Shown here one piece after another: positions 1 through 5,695 of a stretch of DNA of 9,011 nt. The notes under the pieces are model-generated. The model worked only from the letters and a program-made list of their open reading frames with translations, made no database searches and had not been told where the DNA came from. The DNA is taken from the NCBI GenBank assembly GCA_016200765.1, contig JACQEC010000351.1, forward strand, positions 1-9,011. The letters run 5' to 3'. How positions within the stretch are numbered: the stretch's first letter is position 1; each line of letters opens with the position of its first letter. Position numbers and translations under genes: made by a program. The DNA comes from Chloroflexota bacterium (GTDB lineage Bacteria; Chloroflexota; Anaerolineae; JACRMK01).

Positions 1-414
1 CCACGACGCGGCGGCGCATGTCAGGCCGAACCACGCGGTCGCTTGCGCCGACTGCGCGTTGGCGATTTGATAGGGGGCCAGCGCGATCAGGAGCGCGGCC
101 ACAAACGGAATCCGGTTGCCGCCGAACAGTTCACGAGCCAGAGCAAAGACGACGGACACGGTCAGCGCGCCGGCGAGCGCCGACAACAGTCTGAGCGCGA
201 AGTCGGTTTGGCCGGTGACCGCCCAAAGGTGCAAACCTATATTGTAGAGCGGCGGACGCGCGTTCTGGGCCAGCAAGAGTATCGCCTCGGCGATGGGGCG
301 CCGCGCCAACAGCCCGTTGACGGCCTCCGCCGGACCTACCGACGGCGCATCGAGTTGGATGAGGCGCAAGGCGAACCCGAACAGCGTCAGCACGAGCGCA
401 GATGTTTTAGCCAT
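1..414 (-). CDS. GT39-like (PMT/ArnT-type) membrane glycosyltransferase, 3' end outside window
   Basis: The first 138 codons are open from an ATG at 412-414 to the window edge; the C-terminal part lies beyond position 1. The N-terminus is a hydrophobic segment (about residues 4-20). Residues 53-61 read RPPLYNIGL, followed by HLW, and residues 71-80 read DFALRLLSAL. This matches the PPLYY..LHLW....G.SEFALRL.SAL pattern of bacterial GT39/PMT_2 proteins, which transfer sugars from polyprenyl-phosphate donors on the outer face of the membrane. A second hydrophobic stretch (about 81-95) and a third (about 104-118, ending APYQIANAQSAQA) fit the next family helices. In the first outer loop, where relatives usually carry an Asp-Glu pair (WYDEA-like), this protein has VGPAEA: the Glu is kept and the Asp is missing. 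It starts 11 nt after the stop of the preceding gene, with no clear Shine-Dalgarno, so it is probably the next gene of the same operon. Family assignment is fairly safe; substrate is unknown. Confidence 0.8.
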   Translation of the reverse strand, partial: MAKTSALVLTLFGFALRLIQLDAPSVGPAEAVNGLLARRPIAEAILLLAQNARPPLYNIGLHLWAVTGQTDFALRLLSALAGALTVSVVFALARELFGGNRIPFVAALLIALAPYQIANAQSAQATAWFGLTCAAASW

Positions 415-425
415 AGTCTGAACCG

Positions 426-2120
426 TCAGCGCACCGGCGTGATCTGATACAACTGCACCTGCGCGCCGGTGGGGTCGCTAAACGTCGCGAGCAGGTGGAA
501 GCGCGAATCGCTCACCTCGAAATTGTACAGCATATTCAAATAAGCCGGGTGGTCGGCTTCCACCACGACGAAGCGCGCGCCATAGCGCCCGGCGGCGCGC
601 ACGAGCGCCAGCGGGTCGTCGGTGGGTATCATAATAGCAGGCCGCCGGTTAAAGTAATAATACGCGGGCGGGTTGATGCAGACAACCGGGCTGGCCGCAT
701 CGCCCGTTTCCGCGCGGAGGTGCGCCTCGACGGCCTGATAGACGATAAAGCGCTGGTTCCAGCCCGCCTCGCTCGCACTGCCCAGCAGGTTGGCGAGGGA
801 AAAATAGGCGGTCAAGATACCTGCCAGCGCCAGAAAGGCGGCGCCGAAAATGCGCTCGGCCTGCCGCGCGTTCCACGATGAGCGCCGCGCCGCAACCCAC
901 TTGACGCAGGCCGCCAGTCCAACCGGAGCCAGCGCGTACAGGAGCGGCAGTATGGCGGTCAGCGAGTGCAGGAAGGTCCCGCGCGGCCCCGGCAGGCTGA
1001 AGACAAGGCTCATCACGGCGAGCAAGGCCAGCAAGTAGATCGCCCCTGCGCGCACCAGCGGCGCGCGGCGTTCACTGCGAAGGCCGATGAGCGCGAACGG
1101 GAGGAACACAAAATGCAGGGCCCCGGCCAGCGTTGCCACGTTCAGCGTCAGGGCGCGAAGTCTCACGCCGAGGATGTTGGCCCAGCCCGAAGCCAGCCAT
1201 GCGTCGAAGGCCGGCGCTTGCTCGAAACGAAACAGGTCGTTGTATTCGACCATGAACATCGCATTCGCCCCAACCAGCGGCGCGCCAAAAACCTGAACAT
1301 TACGCCACAGCCACGGGAACATGACCAGCGCGTAGCCGGCCAGCGCTAAAGCCAGGTAGGAGGGAAGCATCCCGCGATTGGCCTGCTCGCTCCCGCGGTG
1401 ATTCGGGCGGTCGGCTGGGATGGGCGAAGCCGCGCGCAATTGGCCTGCTCGTTCACGCGGTGATACGCGCGCGCCTGCTTCGCCCCTACGGACATGCGCC
1501 GCCTGAGCGGGGCGGGTCAAAATCAGCGGCGCGGCCAACAGCAGTCCATCGGCGCGGGTCAGATGCGCCAGCCCGATCAACATACCGCACCCCAGCGCGG
1601 CCAGCCGCTGTCGTTTGCCGGTGTACGACATGAGGCCGAGCGCGGCGGCGCCGATCAACCCGTAGAGCGCGAAGCCATCGGTCGCCGTCCAGTAAGGCAG
1701 GTAGAAGCTGGAGGCGAGCATGAGCAGGGCGGAGGTGATGGCCCAATCTTGCCGCTGGAAGAGTTTGAGGCTCAATCGGTAGGTCAGCGGTATGAGCAGG
1801 GCGGCGAGAACGACCATCGGGATTTGCCCTGCGCGGTACGTCGGGCCGAACAGCCACAAGAAGGGCGCCATGACGATTGAAGCGAGGGGCATCCACTGCG
1901 CGTTGCCGGGCTGTGGCAGGTCGCCGGTTGGTGACAGATAGTTCCAGACAAAATCCTCCCGGAAGCCCTGACCGCGCGCGAGACTGGCCGCCCCGTCGAA
2001 GTAATACGCCGCGTCCATATAGCCCGGCTGGGTAAACAGCCATGCCGTGAGCGCGCGCGCCGCGAGCGCCACGGCGGCCAGCGCGAGCAGGACAGGCGAA
2101 GGCCGCCATGCGATGCTCAT
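426..2120 (-). CDS. GT39-like polytopic membrane glycosyltransferase with in-frame repeat insertion
   Basis: The 564-aa product starts with a signal-anchor-like helix (residues about 8-27). An outer loop follows with YMDAAYYFDGAASLARGQGF (D36 near its start), resembling the acidic first loop of GT-C enzymes. Many hydrophobic helices follow, then a soluble C-terminal domain (from about residue 465) containing INPPAYYYFNRRP and a YGARFVVVEADHPAY stretch, typical of long GT39-like proteins. The likely role is sugar transfer from a polyprenyl-phosphate carrier outside the membrane; donor and acceptor are unknown. The ATG at 2118-2120 overlaps the preceding stop as ATGA, indicating translational coupling, and GGCAGG just upstream is a modest ribosome site. 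The open frame extends upstream to 2582, but that part is a shadow of the neighbouring gene. Residues about 209-250 are a polar Arg/Gly/Ala-rich block encoded by repeat DNA (1374-1491) between two hydrophobic segments. It interrupts the family pattern but keeps the frame open. Confidence 0.8.
   Translation of the reverse strand: MSIAWRPSPVLLALAAVALAARALTAWLFTQPGYMDAAYYFDGAASLARGQGFREDFVWNYLSPTGDLPQPGNAQWMPLASIVMAPFLWLFGPTYRAGQIPMVVLAALLIPLTYRLSLKLFQRQDWAITSALLMLASSFYLPYWTATDGFALYGLIGAAALGLMSYTGKRQRLAALGCGMLIGLAHLTRADGLLLAAPLILTRPAQAAHVRRGEAGARVSPRERAGQLRAASPIPADRPNHRGSEQANRGMLPSYLALALAGYALVMFPWLWRNVQVFGAPLVGANAMFMVEYNDLFRFEQAPAFDAWLASGWANILGVRLRALTLNVATLAGALHFVFLPFALIGLRSERRAPLVRAGAIYLLALLAVMSLVFSLPGPRGTFLHSLTAILPLLYALAPVGLAACVKWVAARRSSWNARQAERIFGAAFLALAGILTAYFSLANLLGSASEAGWNQRFIVYQAVEAHLRAETGDAASPVVCINPPAYYYFNRRPAIMIPTDDPLALVRAAGRYGARFVVVEADHPAYLNMLYNFEVSDSRFHLLATFSDPTGAQVQLYQITPVR
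1374..1491. repeat. Palindromic repeat element inserted in frame, with 62-nt direct duplication
   Basis: Two 29-nt direct copies (1374-1402 and 1436-1464) match at 26 of 29 positions and are offset by 62 nt. The second lies inside an inverted repeat: GGGCGAAGC (1422-1430) pairs with GCTTCGCCC (1477-1485), and CGCGCGC just inside pairs with GCGCGCG. The right end reads GCTTCGCCCCTAC (1477-1489), which recurs exactly in the intergenic element at 7295-7361. Because 62 is not a multiple of three, the two copies are translated in different frames (SPRERAGQL versus HRGSEQANR). The DNA therefore has a non-coding origin although the host frame stays open. It encodes residues about 209-250 of the host membrane protein. 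Confidence 0.8.
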
Positions 2121-3286
2121 GGGTGACCTGCCGGATTCCATTTCGCGTCTATCCCCTGCGCGCCCGCGAGCGCGGCAAGCGCCAGCCACGGCACCCACCA
2201 ATAGAGCGCCTCGCTGTTGTCGCTGTTGAAGCGCAACCCCATGAACGAAGCCCAGCCCACCCAATAAGAGGCTACCAGCGCCAGACGGGCGGTCGGGGAT
2301 TGCAGGCGAGAGGCTACCTGAACGGTCAGCGGCAATAGCATGACAAAATCCCAGCTCTGAATGTACGGGCTGATGGCGGCGGTCAGCGCGAGGCTCAGAT
2401 TCATCGCGTCCTGCGCTGGCCGGCGCCGCCAGAGCCAGAGGTTGACGCCGAAACCGGCCGTGAAGATGATGCCCCAGACGATCAAGCCCATCGTTCCCAG
2501 ATGGCTGTCGAGAAGGGTCAACAGCGACGGATGCGCCCACTCCGGCGTGGCGCGAACGGTGGCTAAAAAGTCGTCCGGCCACGCGGGGTAGCCGGCATAG
2601 AGCGGAAGCACGAGCAGTGCGGTCGTTGCCGTGATCGCTGTAAGGAACAGGGCGACCGCCCTCCGGCCGCCGATGCGGGCAAAGGTCAGCATGAGCCCCG
2701 GTATAAACAGGATCGCCAGTTGCGGCTTGGCGAGGGCGAGCGCGGCCATGGCCCCGGCCAGCATGGGACGCGGCCCTTCGACACCCTTCGACAGCCCCCG
2801 ATCCAGTCGGGGGTCAGGTTCAGGGCGCGGAGGCAACGTCAGGCGAGCCACGATCAGCGCCAACAGCACGACGGCCAGCGTCAACTGCCCGAGCACCAGA
2901 TGTGATACAGTAGATGGAAAGATGAACGCGAGGATGAGCGCGGTCGTCAGAAAGCGGAGAGGCGGTCTGCGCGCGCGCAGGCTCAACCAGACGACGGCGA
3001 TCAGCATGGCGAGATTGGCGATCAGCCAGAGGTTGGTCGCCTCCGATTGCGCGAGCCAGCCCAGCGGAAAGAGCAGGCCGATGATCATGGGGAACCAGAC
3101 GGCGTTACAGCACTGAAACAGCGCGGCAATATCGTACGGACTGCGCCCATGCAGGAGCAAGTACGCCGGGCCCCAGAGGTTGTTGCGGAAATCCCACGCG
3201 GTCAGGAAGGGCATCTTGATGAAGACGACGATGCCCAGACCCGTGATCAACAGCAGGGCTACCCTCACCCCTCTCCCCTCTCCCAT
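2117..3286 (-). CDS. GT87-like (DUF2029-type) polytopic membrane glycosyltransferase, paralog 3 of 3
   Basis: A 389-aa, mostly hydrophobic protein. An N-terminal helix (about residues 8-24) is followed by an outer loop with WDFRNNLWGPAYLLLHGRSPYD, equivalent to the '..G.DPY' loop of GT87 mannosyltransferase-like enzymes. LAGAMAALALAKPQ (about 176-189) is shared with the two upstream paralogs. GT87 members use polyprenyl-phosphate sugars; the substrate here is unknown. Residues about 154-173 (RPEPDPRLDRGLSKGVEGPR) are absent from both paralogs and are encoded by repeat DNA. The start is uncertain. The ATG at 3284-3286 lies in a palindromic repeat; an in-frame GTG (3266-3268, 383 aa) follows a purine-rich GGGAGAGGGG run. 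The frame is open to 3466, but that part overlaps the upstream gene and looks non-coding. The gap to the upstream gene is 41 nt; the downstream gene overlaps by ATGA. Confidence 0.78.
   Translation of the reverse strand: MGEGRGVRVALLLITGLGIVVFIKMPFLTAWDFRNNLWGPAYLLLHGRSPYDIAALFQCCNAVWFPMIIGLLFPLGWLAQSEATNLWLIANLAMLIAVVWLSLRARRPPLRFLTTALILAFIFPSTVSHLVLGQLTLAVVLLALIVARLTLPPRPEPDPRLDRGLSKGVEGPRPMLAGAMAALALAKPQLAILFIPGLMLTFARIGGRRAVALFLTAITATTALLVLPLYAGYPAWPDDFLATVRATPEWAHPSLLTLLDSHLGTMGLIVWGIIFTAGFGVNLWLWRRRPAQDAMNLSLALTAAISPYIQSWDFVMLLPLTVQVASRLQSPTARLALVASYWVGWASFMGLRFNSDNSEALYWWVPWLALAALAGAQGIDAKWNPAGHP
2774..2826. repeat. CCCTTCGACA-type repeat with CCCCCGA hairpin, inside a coding sequence
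   Basis: Two tandem CCCTTCGACA units (2774-2783 and 2784-2793) are followed by CCCCCGATCCAGTCGGGGG (2795-2813), a 7-bp perfect hairpin with a 5-nt loop, then TCAGGTTCAGGG. The hairpin core recurs at 5329-5348, also next to TTCGACA units and also inside a GT87-like gene. Here it encodes a polar loop at residues about 154-171 of the host protein, exactly where the two paralogs have no extra sequence. Confidence 0.75.
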
Positions 3287-3313
3287 ACTTGGGAGAGGGG
3301 TTGGGGGGTGAGG
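3263..3313. repeat. Nested palindromic element at the junction of two membrane-protein genes
   Basis: The outer arms CCTCACCCC (3263-3271) and GGGGTGAGG (3305-3313) enclose an inner perfect 11-bp stem: CCCCTCTCCCA (3275-3285), loop TACT, TGGGAGAGGGG (3290-3300). The same inner stem occurs at 7236-7261 with the complementary loop AGTA, that is, in the opposite orientation. On the minus strand the element fills most of the 41-nt gap after the stop at 3328-3330 and supplies the ATG (3284-3286) and a GGGAGAGGGG run for the next gene. No T-run follows on the minus strand, so it is not an obvious intrinsic terminator. Confidence 0.85.
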
Positions 3314-3327
3314 CTTGAGGTTGGCGC

Positions 3328-4515
3328 TCAAGCCACCTCGCTTTCTCTCTGGCGCGTCTGCCAGAGCGGCTGGCTTAACCACAAGAGCAACAGGCCAACG
3401 GTCACCGGCACGAACGCGATAGGCTGTTCGTCCTTGCCGACCAAGGTGGCGGCGAATACGACCCATGGCGCCACGAGAAACGCGCTCAAGGCCGCGAGCT
3501 TCAGCGCGCGCGAGAGCATCGCGCGGACGAGCCAGAAGAGGGGCAGGAGCAGGACGATCTGGTTGGTCGTCGCCGTGCCGATGGCGATCAATTGTGAGAT
3601 CATCAGGGTCAGCATCAGCAATCGCTCAAACTGCGGCCAGCCGGTGCGCGCCTCGCGCCATAGGGTGACCGCCAGCCACATGAGCAGAGCCAGCGTCACC
3701 GCCCACGCCAGCGGGTCCGCCAGCGAGCCGAACAGGGTGGATGCGACCTGAACCGGCGAGCCCACGCCGACATAGGCGGCGTAGGCCGCGGCGCCGGTCA
3801 AGAACGCGCGCGGCCACTCCGGCATCCAGAGCCACGAGGCGAGCAAGCAGATGCCGATCACCGCGCTGAAGGCGACGAGCAGTTGAGTTCGCCTGCGAGC
3901 AACCGCCCACACCAGCACCAGCGCCACCACCAGATAAGACTCCTGTGGCTTGACCAGAGCCAGCGCCAGAGCCGCGCCCGCGATCCGGTCGTGACCCTGC
4001 ATGAGCCCCCAACGCGCCAGCACCACCGCGCCAAAAGCCGCCACCGCCATCTGTCCCAGAATCAACCCGCGCGCGGTCGGGTAGAACAACAGGGTGAACA
4101 GCACCGCCGGCAGAAGGTATTTCGCCCGTGATTCGTTTGCGACGAGCGGCACTGCGGCCAACACGATCATGAGCAGGACGGACTGCCAGAGCGCCTGCGC
4201 CGCGTCGTAAGGCAGAAGGGTGAACGGCGCCAACAAAAGCGACACGTATAGCGGGTACGCAAACGTATATTGATGCTCGCCTGCCGCTCTCACGGCTCCA
4301 AACAACTGCAACTGGATGTCGCGGGCGACGGCCTCTGAATAGGGGTCGCGGCCGTTGAAGACCAGTTCGCGGGTGGCGCGCCACGGGATATAAAAATCGT
4401 TGGCGCTCGCAAAGACATGCGTGTAGCCGAAGTATAACCCGGCCGCGACGAGGCCGGTCAGGGCGGCCACAAAGACCGCGATCAAGATGGCTTGCGCGAG
4501 AACGCTTCTTGGCAA
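3328..4515 (-). CDS. GT87-like polytopic membrane glycosyltransferase, paralog 2 of 3
   Basis: About 395 aa and highly hydrophobic. The N-terminal helix is followed by an outer loop with FYIPWRATRELVFNGRDPYSE and then HQYTFAYPLYVSLLLAPF, the family pattern 'G.DPY...F.YPL'. IAGAALALALVKPQ (about residues 176-191) matches the motif in both neighbouring paralogs. By family it is a GT-C enzyme using a polyprenyl-phosphate sugar; donor and acceptor are unknown. It is the only one of the three without a repeat insertion, so it serves as the reference for the other two. No ATG is suitably placed. I chose the TTG at 4513-4515, with TTTGGGGAT a few bases upstream (34-nt overlap with the preceding gene). 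Alternatives are a TTG at 4551 (70-nt overlap, less likely) and a TTG at 4485 that overlaps the upstream stop as TTGA. The start is therefore weakly supported; the gene itself is well supported. Confidence 0.78.
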   Translation of the reverse strand: MPRSVLAQAILIAVFVAALTGLVAAGLYFGYTHVFASANDFYIPWRATRELVFNGRDPYSEAVARDIQLQLFGAVRAAGEHQYTFAYPLYVSLLLAPFTLLPYDAAQALWQSVLLMIVLAAVPLVANESRAKYLLPAVLFTLLFYPTARGLILGQMAVAAFGAVVLARWGLMQGHDRIAGAALALALVKPQESYLVVALVLVWAVARRRTQLLVAFSAVIGICLLASWLWMPEWPRAFLTGAAAYAAYVGVGSPVQVASTLFGSLADPLAWAVTLALLMWLAVTLWREARTGWPQFERLLMLTLMISQLIAIGTATTNQIVLLLPLFWLVRAMLSRALKLAALSAFLVAPWVVFAATLVGKDEQPIAFVPVTVGLLLLWLSQPLWQTRQRESEVA

Positions 4516-5695
4516 ATGAGTATCCCCAAAGTAGCAACGGGCAAAGGCCAAATCATTGCCGCCCCTTCATGGCCGTTCGATTGCGTCAGCCAGAACCAAC
4601 CCCAGGGCAGTACCGCTACGCCCAGCAGGAACAGGGCGCGCCGCCCGTTCCGCAAACTCGCCGCGAACCCCATCAGCGGGATGAGCAGTAAGACCTGATC
4701 TGAAACGCTGGTGCTCGGCGCGATGAGCAAAGTGAGCGGAATCAGCCAGTTGACCGCCGACGCGAGATCGCGCGCGCCGCGCAACGTTTGCCGGATCAGC
4801 CATGCCGTACCACCGACCGCGGTCAGCGCGGCCAGCCACACGAGAGGCTCTGGCAGCAGGGAGAGCGGCGCGAGTTGGGTCACATAGCGCCGGTATTCGT
4901 CCAGCCGCGCCAGCCATTCACCAACCCACGCGGGCCAGAGCGCGAGCGAAACGAACAGCAAGATGGCTCCACCCGTGAGAAAGCCCACGACAAAGGCCCG
5001 ACGCTTCCGCCACGCCCAGAGCAAGGTGAACGGCGCGATCAAGAAAACCATCTGCGGCTTGGCGCAGGCCAGCGCCAGCGTGACGCCCGCCAGTCGGTCA
5101 TGGCGCGCTTCCAGCGCCCACAACGTGCCGCCGATACACGCAAAGGGCAGAAGCGCGAACTGCGCGAGCGCCAGGTCGCGAACGCTGGGGTAGAACGCGA
5201 GCGCGCTGACAATCACGGCGATGGCCCACGCCGGGCGCGACCCTTCGACACCCTCGAAACTGCACGCCGCGAAAGCGTTCGACAGGCTCTGGGTGCCGGG
5301 CTCGGCGCGGGCTGCGCGCAGGAGCCAGCCCCCGATCACAGTCGGGGGCCAGCCCTGAGCCTGTCGAAGGGCAGTGGCGATGATCACGAAAAACCCGGCC
5401 GCCATCCACGCCGCCTGCGCGAGGCTGAACGGCAAAAACACGAGCGGCAGAACCGGCAACAGCGCGACCAGAGGATAAGCAAAGGCAAACTGATCCGTGC
5501 CGCCGGGCGCGAGCGCAGGGTGACTTGAGCCGAGTAGGGGCTAAGGCGCTCAAAGAGCAGTGCCCGCCCGCCGAGCCAGAGGGGCACTAAATCGGCGCCG
5601 CCAAAGCCGTAGCCCGTGAAGGCTTGCTGAAAGGCCAGCGTGAGCAACAGAAAGGCGCCGCTGGCCGCCACCAGAAGCGCAAGCCGCTTCCTCAT
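4482..5695 (-). pseudogene. GT87-like membrane glycosyltransferase, paralog 1 of 3, split by a one-base frameshift
   Basis: The first block runs from the ATG at 5693-5695, which overlaps the upstream stop as ATGA. It encodes an N-terminal helix and VPLWLGGRALLFERLSPYS (to about residue 55), the family's first-loop motif. The second block is in another frame (5540 to 4482). It begins to look like protein at GGTDQFAFAYPLVALLPVL and continues through LAGVTLALACAKPQ to the stop at 4482-4484. Together they match the 3328-4515 paralog end to end. The span of 1214 nt is one base short of 405 codons. One extra C in the CCC run at 5505-5507 (minus strand) would give RSRPGGTDQFAFAYP without a break. 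So this is either a recent one-base deletion or a sequence error. About 44 residues (109-152) are encoded by repeat DNA at 5241-5371. Without the frameshift it would be a functional GT-C-type transferase of about 404 aa. Confidence 0.75.
5241..5371. repeat. CCCTTCGACA-bounded nested inverted repeat, 131 nt, inside a coding sequence
   Basis: The element starts with CCCTTCGACA (5241-5250) and ends with its complement TGTCGAAGGG (5362-5371). Inside, TTCGACAGGCTCTGGG (5279-5294) pairs with CCCTGAGCCTGTCGAA (5353-5368) at 15 of 16 positions. The core CCCCCGA (5329-5335) pairs with TCGGGGG (5342-5348). Core and TTCGACA units are shared with 2774-2826. On the minus strand it is read without a stop as the segment from about LRQAQGWPPT to FEGVEGSRP, between two hydrophobic helices of the host protein. 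The GVEG(S/P)RP peptide appears at both insertion sites because the same repeat end is read in the same frame. Confidence 0.82.

Noticed and set aside
1374..1464. Possible mini-CRISPR: two 29-nt repeats separated by a 33-nt spacer
   Set aside because: Only two copies with three mismatches, inside an open membrane-protein gene, no cas genes, and the 'spacer' is part of an inverted repeat that recurs elsewhere.
2121..2582. 460-nt upstream extension of the GT39-like reading frame
   Set aside because: It overlaps the upstream GT87-like gene, reads as Arg/Gly/His-rich non-membrane sequence, and an ATGA overlap gives a natural start at 2120.
3292..3300. Purine-rich GAGAGGGG on the plus strand as a ribosome site for a plus-strand gene
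   Set aside because: It is an arm of the palindrome, and the open frame crossing it has no protein-like character.
3287..3466. N-terminal extension of the third GT87-like paralog
   Set aside because: It overlaps the upstream gene, and its peptide (for example PHPPTPLPSMGEG) is simply the translated palindromic repeat.
4788..5528. Long plus-strand open frames (also at 6658-7464, 8243-8962 and 3047-3751)
   Set aside because: They are Arg/Gln/Gly/His-rich antisense shadows of GC-rich minus-strand genes, with no recognisable domains.
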